A DNA stretch of 64,000 bases from F1-80-MAGs062 sp046345315. GTDB lineage: Bacteria; Planctomycetota; Planctomycetia; Planctomycetales; Planctomycetaceae. Where the stretch lies: positions 1 through 64,000 of the forward strand of contig JBKDKA010000108.1 in the NCBI GenBank assembly GCA_046345315.1. Reading direction: 5' to 3'. The notes beneath the pieces are model-generated. The model saw only the letters and a list, made by a program, of their open reading frames with translations, had not been told where the DNA came from and did not search any database. The position numbers and the translations under genes were made by a program. Positions 8,104 through 16,514 of this stretch are shown here, piece by piece (the first letter of the stretch is position 1; the number at the start of each line of letters is the position of its first letter).

Positions 8104-9165
8104 GTGCATCGGATATCGCTGACGCTTGTGCTCACGTTCCTGCTGTCGACCGTCACGGGTTGCGGTGATCCGGGCACGAACGCAGGACGGTCCACAGCAG
8201 ATGCTCGCAATGATACCGATGCTGCTCCGACTTCAGGAGTTGCAGGCGATTCGGCATCTGCAAATCTGCGGAGTCAGGATCTGATTCTGGCAACATCGGT
8301 GCCACTGTTCGAAATGGCACAGAGAATTGCTGAAGACGATCTGACGGTTCGTTACGTTACGCAGGTTCAGAGTGATCCTTCGGACGGAAAGTCGTCGGGA
8401 GAAGCTGATCCATCCCGTCGTTCCGTTTCAGCACGCCGATGGAATCCAGAAGCTGCGGATATTCTGGCGATGCAGAAGGCCAGGCTGATTCTGATCAGTG
8501 GTGCCGGATACGAACCATGGCTTGATCGTGTGTCGCTCCCGCGTTCCAGGGTCAACGATACAACGAAAAACATTCGTCAGTCCCTGATTGAGATTCCGGA
8601 CGCGATTGTTCATCGGCACGGCCCGGAAGGTGATCACAGTCATTCCGGTATGGTCTGGCCAGTCTGGCTGGATCCGGCGCTCGCAGAATCACAGCTTGAC
8701 CGAGTCCGCGATCAGCTGGAACGCGTTGTTCCGGGGCGGAAGTCAGAATTCACCCGTCGAGCTGCTCTGCTGAAATCAGAACTGGTGGGGCTCGAAACGA
8801 CAATTCAGCGTCTGAAGGCGAAAAAAGTTCCGGAACAGTTCACGTTGCTGGGTGACGGACCGTACTACCAGTATCTGCTGAATCGGTTAGGATGGAATCT
8901 GCGATATGTTCACTGGTCCGAACCGGAATGGCCGATTGTGAATTCAGACCGGGAAGAGTTGCAGGGGATCGTCAGATCCACGAAAGCGGGAATCTTTCTG
9001 ATGCGAACGGAACGCAGCAAAGACGTCGAAGAGTTCGCTGCATCATCCGGATTGAAGGTCGTTCGGATCGATCTCTGTGAACGACCTTCCTCTGCGGGAC
9101 AGTCGGTGTTCTCTCGAATGGAAGAAAATCTCCGTCGTCTTGAAGAATCCATTCCGCATCTTTGA
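8104..9165 (+). CDS. TroA/ZnuA-like solute-binding lipoprotein, metal ligands degenerate
   Basis: From the GTG at 8104 the protein has a compact lipoprotein signal ending in VTGC (Cys at residue 20). A TTG at 8062 would add 14 residues. The rest matches the metal-binding cluster A-I (TroA/ZnuA) fold: LILATSVPLFEMAQRIA at the start, then RLILISGAGYEPWLD and VWLDPALAESQ, and a long central helix. Family members deliver Zn or Mn to an ABC permease. Here the usual HxYEP motif reads RRWNP, the HxWLDP motif reads WPVWLDP, and the third ligand region reads GDGPYY, so the standard His ligands appear lost; only a His-rich loop (HRHGPEGDHSHSG) remains. No cognate permease or ATPase is nearby. It may bind another ligand or be a scaffold. 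Confidence 0.75.
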   Translation: MHRISLTLVLTFLLSTVTGCGDPGTNAGRSTADARNDTDAAPTSGVAGDSASANLRSQDLILATSVPLFEMAQRIAEDDLTVRYVTQVQSDPSDGKSSGEADPSRRSVSARRWNPEAADILAMQKARLILISGAGYEPWLDRVSLPRSRVNDTTKNIRQSLIEIPDAIVHRHGPEGDHSHSGMVWPVWLDPALAESQLDRVRDQLERVVPGRKSEFTRRAALLKSELVGLETTIQRLKAKKVPEQFTLLGDGPYYQYLLNRLGWNLRYVHWSEPEWPIVNSDREELQGIVRSTKAGIFLMRTERSKDVEEFAASSGLKVVRIDLCERPSSAGQSVFSRMEENLRRLEESIPHL

Positions 9166-9197
9166 ACGGATTTCATGTTCAGGAAGGTTGTTCGCCG

Positions 9198-9995
9198 TTG
9201 TCGAGAGAGAAACCTTACACAGACCAGGAACTGGTCGACAGAAAACTCCTGCGAGACAAACTGCCCCGTCATATCGCCGTCATCATGGACGGCAATGGTC
9301 GATGGGCTCGCGACAAAGGCTGGCCTCGCATCGAAGGACATCGTCGAGGCGTCCAGTCAGTTCGCTGCATCGTGGAAGAATGCAGCCGACTGGGGCTGGA
9401 GCAACTGACGCTCTACTGCTTTTCCAGTGAGAACTGGAAACGCCCTCCCAGGGAGCTCACTCTGCTGATGACGCTGCTGCGTCAGTATCTGATTGAAGAG
9501 CGGCGTCAGATAGTGGAACAGGGCCTGCAGTTCAGCGTGATCGGACATCTCGAGCAGCTGGATCCGGCCATTCAGGCGGAGATTCAGAAGACGATCACTG
9601 CCGCAGCAAACAACACCGGAATGCGCCTTTGCCTGGCAGTCAATTATGGCGCTCGGATGGAAATTGCCGATGCGGTTCGAAAGATCGCGAGATCCGTCCG
9701 TTCGGGAACGCTGTCTCCTGATCAGATCGGGGAGCAGACGGTTTCCGACCATCTGATGACGGCCGGAATGCCTGATCCGGATCTCGTGATTCGCACGGCC
9801 GGTGAGTACCGCGTCAGCAACTTTCTGCTCTGGCAGATCAGTTACGCGGAGCTCTGGGTTACGTCACGTTTCTGGCCGGAGTTTCGTGAGAACGACTTGT
9901 ATGACGCATTGAAAGACTACGCATCCCGCAATCGGCGTTTCGGCGGTCTTCAGAATGATGCTAGCGATACCACGAAGCAACAGCAGCCGCAATGA
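9198..9995 (+). CDS. uppS: Undecaprenyl diphosphate synthase (cis-prenyltransferase)
   Basis: Condenses isopentenyl diphosphate onto farnesyl diphosphate to make the C55 lipid carrier for cell-wall and polysaccharide precursors. The hallmark motif HIAVIMDGNGRWA places the catalytic Asp near residue 31, followed by GHRRG, and the C-terminal substrate motif is DLVIRTAGEYRVSNFLLWQ. The TTG at 9198 is preferred because AGGAAGG lies about 10 nt upstream, giving 265 residues, close to the family norm; a TTG at 9162 overlapping the previous stop would add 12. Its 3' end overlaps the convergent kinase gene by 35 bp. Confidence 0.95.
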   Translation: MSREKPYTDQELVDRKLLRDKLPRHIAVIMDGNGRWARDKGWPRIEGHRRGVQSVRCIVEECSRLGLEQLTLYCFSSENWKRPPRELTLLMTLLRQYLIEERRQIVEQGLQFSVIGHLEQLDPAIQAEIQKTITAAANNTGMRLCLAVNYGARMEIADAVRKIARSVRSGTLSPDQIGEQTVSDHLMTAGMPDPDLVIRTAGEYRVSNFLLWQISYAELWVTSRFWPEFRENDLYDALKDYASRNRRFGGLQNDASDTTKQQQPQ

Positions 9996-11661
9996 TGATG
10001 ATGACCAGGACGACTCCGAAGGCCATCTGAAGCCGTCGCCCATTGATCTCCTGCTGTTCCAGGCTCACAAGGCGAAATCCGATTTTCTTTCCGAAGGTCA
10101 GCCGGGAGTTGTGCTTCAGCTCACCACGCGAAGCGGCCTCACCGTTCAGATATGTGGGAAGAGTCATCGATTCCTGTTTCAGCTGCCAGCCGTTGCCGTC
10201 AAACTCGAGCCGACACTGCAGAGGATCCACACTTTCACTTTCCAGCACGACATCTGCGTTCGGCGATGAACCGACCGTCGTTCGCGATCTTGTCAGAGGC
10301 TGCAGCTGTTTCTGACCGAGAATCTGAATTCGCCATCCGGTCGGCAAAGCTCGAACGGATTGACGCCCCCGCGCTGTCCCCGGAAGCGGCGTCGCAGCGG
10401 AGGTCGCCATACCGATCTCGGGTACATTCTGTCGGATCGATGGCGTTTCTCCTCCGCCGAACACACTGGTCGAATCAGAAATTTTTACGTTGCTGCCGCG
10501 GATCCAGCCGGATGCTGACGTAATCGATGATCTTTGCGAAGTTGACGAACGTCGAGGAGAGCTCGCTGCCTTTTCGCGTGCCTGATTTGCACGCAACGTT
10601 ACAAGCTCCCGGAAATCAAACTCCACAGGAACTCGTTTTGCGTGCGATCGAAAGGCCGCCACAAGCTGAGCGGCTGTCTGAAATCGTTTCGCAGGATCCT
10701 TCTCCATCATTCGAGCGATAATCGCACCAATCTCCGGAGGAATATCCGGGCGAATCTCGCAGACTGTTCGCGGCTGTCGTGTTCTCTGCGCTTCCAGCTT
10801 TTCTCGATTCGTCTTCTCCGGAAAAGGCAGCCGTGCCGTCAGCGCCACATAGAGCGTCGCACCCAGACTGTAGATGTCGGCTCGACCGTCAACGTTTCGG
10901 CTGTCAAGCGATTGTTCCGGAGCGATATAGTCCGGAGTGCCAAGGCAGTCCTGCCCGAAGAGCATCGACAATGAGAACTCTTCTTCTTCGACGCCGTCCA
11001 TGAGCGCCAGGCCAAAATCCAGAATCGAAACTTTGCCATCCTTCTCGATCAGAAAATTGGCCGGCTTGATGTCACGATGGACGATCCCGTTTCGGTGTGC
11101 CTCAGCAAGTCCCTCGGCGGCCTGCATTCCGATATCGCAGACGGCCTGCCAGTTGCGAGCGCCCTGAAGCGCGACCAGTTCGTGAAGCGTGATTCCACGC
11201 ACCAGCTGGAGAACCAGAAAATAGAGTGCTCCGGTCGTATCCATTCGATACGTGCGGACGATATTCGGATGATCCAGAAGCATCCCGGCTCGGGCTTCCA
11301 GTTTCATGCGAGCGAGCATTCCGGCGTCGACGGAATGTTCAATCGACAGAACCTTCAGCGCGACCTTCTTCTGCTCCTGAGGATCTTCCGCGATGAAAAC
11401 GCATCCCATCCCCCCGAATCCAAGAATCTCCCGAATCCGGTATCGGTCGATCACCAGACCACGATATCGCCCTTCCAGAAGTCGCTCGGCCTGAAAAGGT
11501 GTGAGAAATCGATTTCGAACGAGTCGCTTCGCAGAGGCTTCGGCCGTCATGTCGAGCGAAATTCCCGATGTTTCAGTTGCTCGCTGAATCTGAGCAGCCG
11601 TTAACAGCCCGCTCTTCCCGAGCAGTTCGAGAAATTCCTGGGCTGCTGTGGGAACCTGCAT
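9961..11661 (-). CDS. Ser/Thr protein kinase with FHA domain and C-terminal membrane anchor
   Basis: A 566-residue protein. After an N-terminal helical region (1-70) comes a Hanks-type kinase domain (about 73-340) with GFGGMGCVF glycine loop, VALK lysine at 103, HRDIKPAN at 195 and DFG at 215. A Ser/Arg-rich linker follows, then an FHA-like phosphothreonine-binding domain at about 450-535 and a transmembrane helix close to the C-terminus (about 541-563). The N-terminal segment with SAKRLVRNRFLTPFQAERLL is a stretch I associate with planctomycete kinases. Tail-anchored topology would leave kinase and FHA domains in the cytoplasm. ATG at 11661. The stop lies inside the end of uppS. Confidence 0.93.
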   Translation of the reverse strand: MQVPTAAQEFLELLGKSGLLTAAQIQRATETSGISLDMTAEASAKRLVRNRFLTPFQAERLLEGRYRGLVIDRYRIREILGFGGMGCVFIAEDPQEQKKVALKVLSIEHSVDAGMLARMKLEARAGMLLDHPNIVRTYRMDTTGALYFLVLQLVRGITLHELVALQGARNWQAVCDIGMQAAEGLAEAHRNGIVHRDIKPANFLIEKDGKVSILDFGLALMDGVEEEEFSLSMLFGQDCLGTPDYIAPEQSLDSRNVDGRADIYSLGATLYVALTARLPFPEKTNREKLEAQRTRQPRTVCEIRPDIPPEIGAIIARMMEKDPAKRFQTAAQLVAAFRSHAKRVPVEFDFRELVTLRANQAREKAASSPRRSSTSQRSSITSASGWIRGSNVKISDSTSVFGGGETPSIRQNVPEIGMATSAATPLPGTARGRQSVRALPTGWRIQILGQKQLQPLTRSRTTVGSSPNADVVLESESVDPLQCRLEFDGNGWQLKQESMTLPTYLNGEAASRGELKHNSRLTFGKKIGFRLVSLEQQEINGRRLQMAFGVVLVIIIIAAAVASWYR

Positions 11662-12030
11662 GACGGTACTCTAATCCCGGAAGTCGTGATGAAGACGGTC
11701 TCTCCGGCAAAAATCGGTATCACCAGGATGACTGGTCACTCAGTCTGCGTCGGTGCAGACCAGTCTCCTTCGTCCGGCCGATTCCAAAACCGGGACAGGC
11801 ACGTTTGCAGTTGCAGAATTTGCAGGAATATTCTTGCCCTACGGGAGCCAGTCCCGATTTTGAAAACACAGCTAGTGTCGCGTTCACGGAATGAAAACGC
11901 AATCGAAATGATAATGATCGTCCTGTGCCAGACGTCAGGTTTCCCCGACAGCCGCAACAGCACCCCGCGTGAGCTCATTCGGCACACGTGATATCATTCA
12001 CGACGACAGATCACGGATCGAAATTGTTTT
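11662..12030. other. Intergenic region without a gene
   Basis: The 369 bp between the esterase stop and the kinase start hold repeat B1 at 11781-11872. I see no convincing coding frame or RNA gene. The upstream half nearest the kinase presumably carries its promoter, but no clear -35/-10 pair stands out. Confidence 0.6.
11781..11872 (+). repeat. Dispersed ~90-bp palindrome-ended repeat, copy B1
   Basis: Left end AAAACCGGGACAGGC, an internal run with TGCAGTTGCAGAATTTGCAG, and right end GGGAGCCAGTCCCGATTTTG. The ends are imperfect reverse complements of each other. The same arrangement recurs at 16031, 18246, 41501 and, more diverged or reversed, at 31884 and 32013. Confidence 0.8.
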
Positions 12031-14472
12031 CTATGGATCAATCAGACACTGCAGAACGGTCTGTGCGTAAAGACGATGACCAAAGTCGTTCGGGTGATTC
12101 AGTCCGTTACCGGTCAGGTCAAGGTCATGCTTATGAATCAGCAGCTGTTCCCAGACCGATGTGACATCGGCGAGCACAATCCCTGGGCCTGTCAGCGCCC
12201 GGAGCCGATCTCGATAAGGTCCGAACATCTCAGTCGGTGTGTGGATCCACTCCTGGTTTCCTCGCATCGACGCGACCAGAATGATTTCCGCATTCGGAGC
12301 CGCATCACGGATCTTTGTGATGAGAACGCGTGTCTGATTCTCGAACCAGTCCGGATCGCGACGCCCGACGTCATTCATTCCGTAAGCAACAATGACAAGG
12401 TCCGGCTTCGACGCCATCAGTGACTCCGAATCCTGCACACCGTGACTGACACTCCAGCCGGCAACAGCTCGATTCACGAGCCGGATCTCGCTGCCGAACT
12501 TCTGCTTCAGTTGCGCCGCTACAAGGTCCGGATATCCCGGTTGGCCCGGTGGCGCTGACGCTGTGAGTGACGCATCGAGACCGGTGGAGATACTGTCGCC
12601 GCTGACAGCAATCGTCAGAGATCTGCCGGACGTCAGAATTGCTTTCGTACCCGGAAGGTCATGCGAAACCGTCTCGCCAGCACTGACTGATTCCGTCTTC
12701 TGAGCACCTCCGTCAGCTCGACGGTACGTGATCTCTACGTTGCGATCGTGGAACCAGCGGCCGGCATTGTAGAGCAGATGCTGATCCGGATGGCCGACGC
12801 GATGAGCGTAGCTGTTCGGTGATCCGGCGGGTGGATAAAGGTCTTCGCTCCTGACAATCGGGAAGGTTGCGGAGCTTCCGGGAGATTCACTGCCTTTGAG
12901 TGCTTCAGGTCGAAAGGTCAGTGAGAGTCCATCTTCAGAGAGCTGAAAATCTGTTGCGCTGTCAAAACGCCGATCGCCAGCGGCGGAAACAACAGAAAGC
13001 ACTTCAGCGGCAGGGAATGCAAGTCTCGCTTTGATCGGTCCATCGGTGCCCTCCTGAAGCAGAATGCTGCTTTCCCGATAGACGACTTCTGAATTCCATG
13101 CTGGTGCCAGCAGATGCATCTGATTCAGATGGGGAAGCACTGCTTCATAACCCGGTCGAGGTTCATTCAGCAGATTCATGACTTCAGCAAACCACAGTGC
13201 TGCCGCATTTCGCTGACCGGCGCCGGTAAAATGTCTGCGAGATCCCGGAAGCCCGCGATTGTAGCCGGTGAGCGTGTCCGTGTCCGGACCACGCTGAAAT
13301 CCCGGCGTGCTCCAGAGCTGATCGATTGCAGTCCGAATCTGCGTTTCACCGTGTGCATCGTGATAAACGGTGGGATGCAGCGTGGATTTTGCGGGAAGCC
13401 ACGGACGATTGCTCTTCCAGACCTGATCCGCCGCGGTGCGAATCTCAATCATTTTCCTGACGTAGTCGGATGTACTTGTTTTCTCGATCACGTCGGACTC
13501 GCCCTGCTGCCAGAGCACTGCGCGAAAGTCACCGACTTCCAGACCAGCCTTCACCAGCCGCTGATGCAGCGGACCTTCAGGTTTCCACTGCGCAGTCGAT
13601 GTTGCACCCACGGCCACATTCACAAGCCCTGTCGGCACGTCGGTCACCGACGTCATCAGATCGCCAAAGACCGGCCAGATGGAACCACCATCACTTCCAT
13701 CACCAGCAGGCTGCGGATCGTCAGCCACCTGCCATTGTCCATTGTGGTGATTCCAGGCCGCAACTCGCTTTTTCGGATCCTGGACGCGGAAAACTTCGTC
13801 GTTGCAGTTGGTTGCATACGACTGCCCTGCGACGAGAAACACTTCTCCGACACCGAACGGCGAGACCTGACCTTCCGCGAGGATCTCTTCATCACGGCGA
13901 TATCGGAGTTCCAGCTGGTACCATCCACCGGATTTGACCGTGATCTGACCGACGAGCTGCTCCCGAGCCGCAGTCTGCGTCTCATCGGTTTTCGAAGGAG
14001 TGGCCTCGGAACCGGGTGGTACGGAATTCGAGCTCACGGAATCTTGCGGTACGGCATCTGAAGTTTTCGAATCGTTCGGATGTGAAGGAGTTTCTCCGAC
14101 GGTGGTGGGCTGAGTTGTGACGGCCAGCGGAGTCCAGCCTGTGAGCTCAGCTGCGGGGTCGTCGGTCGTCCGAATTCGATATTCCAGCAGACCATCGGTT
14201 CTTTCTGGTGCATCAACTCGGACGGTGATCTCCGCAAATCCCCGAACGGCACCTCCCGGGTGATGTTCGTGGCTGAGTGCGGGCACCATTCCCCGACGCT
14301 GAAAAACCTGATAAGGACGGGGACTTCGGATCGCCAACATTGGTTTTGACTCATCCGCCTGGCCGTTCAGGGGGGCCGAGAGATGAAACGCCATGACTCC
14401 CATTGAGATAAGGAGGAACAATGCCCGGCCCCGAGATCCATTGGCAGCATTCATGTTCATTCGGTTCATCAT
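12031..14472 (-). CDS. Secreted two-domain esterase (sialate O-acetylesterase-like plus SGNH hydrolase)
   Basis: An 813-residue exported protein (signal-like helix at about 15-38). The first half has a SASA/DUF303-type carbohydrate esterase domain: FLVAGQSYATNC with the nucleophile Ser near 218, then LWQQGESD near 315. The second half (from about 615) is a GDSL/SGNH hydrolase with VSGDSISTG, a YGMNDVG block and a C-terminal NHPNDFGH block supplying the Asp/His pair. Both families remove acyl groups from glycans, so a role in deacetylating polysaccharides is likely. A Ser/Thr/Pro-rich insertion lies at 125-170. The start overlaps the stop of the upstream gene by 4 nt (14469-14472), so they are coupled. 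Confidence 0.88.
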   Translation of the reverse strand: MMNRMNMNAANGSRGRALFLLISMGVMAFHLSAPLNGQADESKPMLAIRSPRPYQVFQRRGMVPALSHEHHPGGAVRGFAEITVRVDAPERTDGLLEYRIRTTDDPAAELTGWTPLAVTTQPTTVGETPSHPNDSKTSDAVPQDSVSSNSVPPGSEATPSKTDETQTAAREQLVGQITVKSGGWYQLELRYRRDEEILAEGQVSPFGVGEVFLVAGQSYATNCNDEVFRVQDPKKRVAAWNHHNGQWQVADDPQPAGDGSDGGSIWPVFGDLMTSVTDVPTGLVNVAVGATSTAQWKPEGPLHQRLVKAGLEVGDFRAVLWQQGESDVIEKTSTSDYVRKMIEIRTAADQVWKSNRPWLPAKSTLHPTVYHDAHGETQIRTAIDQLWSTPGFQRGPDTDTLTGYNRGLPGSRRHFTGAGQRNAAALWFAEVMNLLNEPRPGYEAVLPHLNQMHLLAPAWNSEVVYRESSILLQEGTDGPIKARLAFPAAEVLSVVSAAGDRRFDSATDFQLSEDGLSLTFRPEALKGSESPGSSATFPIVRSEDLYPPAGSPNSYAHRVGHPDQHLLYNAGRWFHDRNVEITYRRADGGAQKTESVSAGETVSHDLPGTKAILTSGRSLTIAVSGDSISTGLDASLTASAPPGQPGYPDLVAAQLKQKFGSEIRLVNRAVAGWSVSHGVQDSESLMASKPDLVIVAYGMNDVGRRDPDWFENQTRVLITKIRDAAPNAEIILVASMRGNQEWIHTPTEMFGPYRDRLRALTGPGIVLADVTSVWEQLLIHKHDLDLTGNGLNHPNDFGHRLYAQTVLQCLIDP

Positions 14473-15965
14473 CGCTTTTCGGAAAGGGGACTTAGTTCGA
14501 CCGTGACTGCTCCCTGATTGTTTTCTCGTTCGGCAGCCGACTCATTTAACTGCAGCCAGAGCTCCGCATCAAACGGTATATAAACCTCCGTTCCGGAACC
14601 GATCGGAATTCGCCGCGAGGCGCTGGAGCCGTCCTCGGCCACGAGAATGCCGACCAGTTCGCCAAGCGGACGACCACGATGGTATCGCAGTGTGATGCCC
14701 TGCGGTTCACTGATCCATGGTCGGGACGTTTTTCCGATCTGAAACTGTCCGCTGCTGGTGAGCGAGATCTTCTGATCACTCTTTAACCGGAGACCGCTGA
14801 ACTGCCACCCACGGTCTGCATGAACCATCAGTGAACGCCCCTCACCGACTTCAGTGTCAATCGTCTTCGAAGGCGCAGCGTTACCTCGGCGCAGATTCTC
14901 CACAGGGCGATCAGGAAACGATCGTTCGATGTCGAATCCTTCAATGAGCGAATCCTGAGTCAGCAGCCAGTCAATCGCCAGTGTATGCCAGACAGAATCC
15001 GGGATCTTCTTCAGCTCTGCCGTGAACTGCTGCCCGGATCTCAGCGACCGAAGTGGCTGAAAGATCTTCCGATAATCCGGATGGTGATTGATCAGCCAGA
15101 CAAGTGCCCAGGCATGAGCATACTGCCGGTCTTCGATCAGTCGATTGCCGGGAGGATTCAGTACCGTGCTCAATGGCGTGAAGCCGGCATCCAGTCCTTC
15201 GCTGGATGGCGTACCATCGAACGAACGACGGATTTCAGAAATGCGTCCCCAGCCCGGGAAGCGTTCGACTTTCGAAGGCAGTATGCCGAAGAGCGGTACG
15301 GTCTGCGACGGTTCAGGCTCTGATGGTTCCGGCAGCTGATGAGTTGCGTAGTACTCGGCGATTCCTTCCGTATACCAGAGCGCCGGAATATCCGTCATTC
15401 CGTACTCACAGTTCATAAAACAGTGAGTGAACTCGTGCAGCAGAAGATGACGGCGGTAATAATCCGTTTCCTGATTCATGAGCCAGAATCGATACCCGAG
15501 ATGTCGGCCATGTCGGATCGGGAATTCCTCGGGCGGCAGCAGACCAGCCTCGGCAAAACGCTCCTTCGCGTTGATGAGAAATCCCGTCACCTGAAATTCG
15601 GAACCGTCTTCGGCCGGCATCAACGGGCCGAGCTGGCGTTCCAGTGTTTCAAAAAGCTGATCGGCGAGTTCTGCAAGCCCCTGGCACTGTTCTTCGGGAA
15701 CGTCTGTGTGAAGCACGAGTCGCTGTGAGGTGATCGTTCGGATCCCGAGCTGTCGAAGTTTCTGCGGATCGGGGCGCAGGTCTTTTCGAGGCAGTCGAAA
15801 CCGATTCTCGGCAGCAACAGCTCGAACGCCTTCGTGCGACAGGAACCCGAACGGAAGATCAGCCGATCTCGCGATCGCTGCGAAGATAACGATCTTCAGG
15901 ATCAGAGATCTCGAGGCAGAGTCATACCAGGTTCGGTTGCGGACTCGTTGATCACCAGTTCGCAT
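14469..15965 (-). CDS. Secreted HExxH metallopeptidase-like protein
   Basis: A 498-residue protein with an uncleaved or cleaved signal helix at about 20-38. LLLHEFTHCF places a zincin motif at 177-181, and WYTEGIAEYYA shortly after supplies a candidate third ligand Glu at 200 or 204, as in gluzincins and the DUF1570-type proteins common in planctomycetes. The C-terminal 150 residues look beta-rich and may bind substrate. The substrate is unknown. It is translationally coupled to the two-domain esterase downstream, suggesting that the two act together outside the cytoplasm, for example on glycoprotein or polymer substrates (inference). Confidence 0.82.
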   Translation of the reverse strand: MRTGDQRVRNRTWYDSASRSLILKIVIFAAIARSADLPFGFLSHEGVRAVAAENRFRLPRKDLRPDPQKLRQLGIRTITSQRLVLHTDVPEEQCQGLAELADQLFETLERQLGPLMPAEDGSEFQVTGFLINAKERFAEAGLLPPEEFPIRHGRHLGYRFWLMNQETDYYRRHLLLHEFTHCFMNCEYGMTDIPALWYTEGIAEYYATHQLPEPSEPEPSQTVPLFGILPSKVERFPGWGRISEIRRSFDGTPSSEGLDAGFTPLSTVLNPPGNRLIEDRQYAHAWALVWLINHHPDYRKIFQPLRSLRSGQQFTAELKKIPDSVWHTLAIDWLLTQDSLIEGFDIERSFPDRPVENLRRGNAAPSKTIDTEVGEGRSLMVHADRGWQFSGLRLKSDQKISLTSSGQFQIGKTSRPWISEPQGITLRYHRGRPLGELVGILVAEDGSSASRRIPIGSGTEVYIPFDAELWLQLNESAAERENNQGAVTVELSPLSEKR

Positions 15966-16030
15966 GCCGGAAACAGTCCTGAGGAAACAGGCAACCGAAG
16001 AACGACACCACCAAAGAGTGCAGATCGCAT

Positions 16031-16120
16031 TTCAATTCCAGAACAGGCACCCTTGCAATTGCAGTGCCTGCTGGAAAACTCCTGCCCGACGGGAGCCAGT
16101 CCCGGTGTTGAAATCACCTG
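16031..16120 (+). repeat. Dispersed ~90-bp repeat, copy B2
   Basis: Contains AGAACAGGCACCCTTGCA, TTGCAGTGCCTGCTGG and CGGGAGCCAGTCCCGGTGTT, aligning end to end with copy B1. It ends 5 bp before the stop of the small gene at 16125 and so lies in that gene's 3' flank. Confidence 0.75.
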
Positions 16121-16124
16121 CGCG

Positions 16125-16415
16125 CTACTGTACTTCTTTTGCGACCTTTACGATCTGCAGCAGTGAAATGGCTTTCTCGAGACCTCCGACGGAATTTGCA
16201 AATGCCACAGCCTTGCGAATATCCGTCAATGAAACCTGACCGGGAGCAACCTCTTCGGAAGATTTTGTTCTGCCGGCACGCGCAGGAGGTGCTTCGTCAC
16301 CGGGAACCGAGTCCGACTCCGTGGTGACAGTCTCCGGCTGTTCGCTGATCGGTTCAGCTGACGCAGCGGCTCCCTCGTCGGCCGACCTGCGTGTGTTCGA
16401 GTTCTTTCTGACCAT
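16125..16415 (-). CDS. Small conserved-looking protein of unknown function
   Basis: From the ATG at 16415 the product has 96 residues: a disordered basic then Glu/Pro-rich N-terminal half and a C-terminal helical segment with LTDIRKAVAFANSVGG and LEKAISLLQ. The last 35 residues look structured and end in KVAKEVQ; the N-terminus (MVRKNSNTRR) is compatible with a nucleic-acid or membrane contact. An upstream in-frame start at 16487 would add a Cys-rich stretch that runs through a terminator hairpin, so I reject it. No function can be assigned. Confidence 0.55.
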   Translation of the reverse strand: MVRKNSNTRRSADEGAAASAEPISEQPETVTTESDSVPGDEAPPARAGRTKSSEEVAPGQVSLTDIRKAVAFANSVGGLEKAISLLQIVKVAKEVQ

Positions 16416-16443
16416 CTTTGACCTGTGCATTTCTGAACCGCAT

Positions 16444-16479
16444 TGAAAACAACGCCTGCACTTCCAATGAGGTGCAGGC
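16444..16479 (-). terminator. Rho-independent terminator of the transglutaminase-like gene
   Basis: A perfect 8-bp stem (GCCTGCAC at 16454-16461 paired with GTGCAGGC at 16472-16479) with a 10-nt loop, followed on the minus strand by GTTGTTTTC. It lies 36 nt past the stop of the gene at 16515. Confidence 0.7.
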
Positions 16480-16514
16480 TGATTCAAGGCAGTCTAACGA
16501 AACGCAGAGAAAAA

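Noticed and set aside
13114..14061. 315-residue plus-strand frame
   Set aside because: Antisense to the clear two-domain esterase; no recognisable features.
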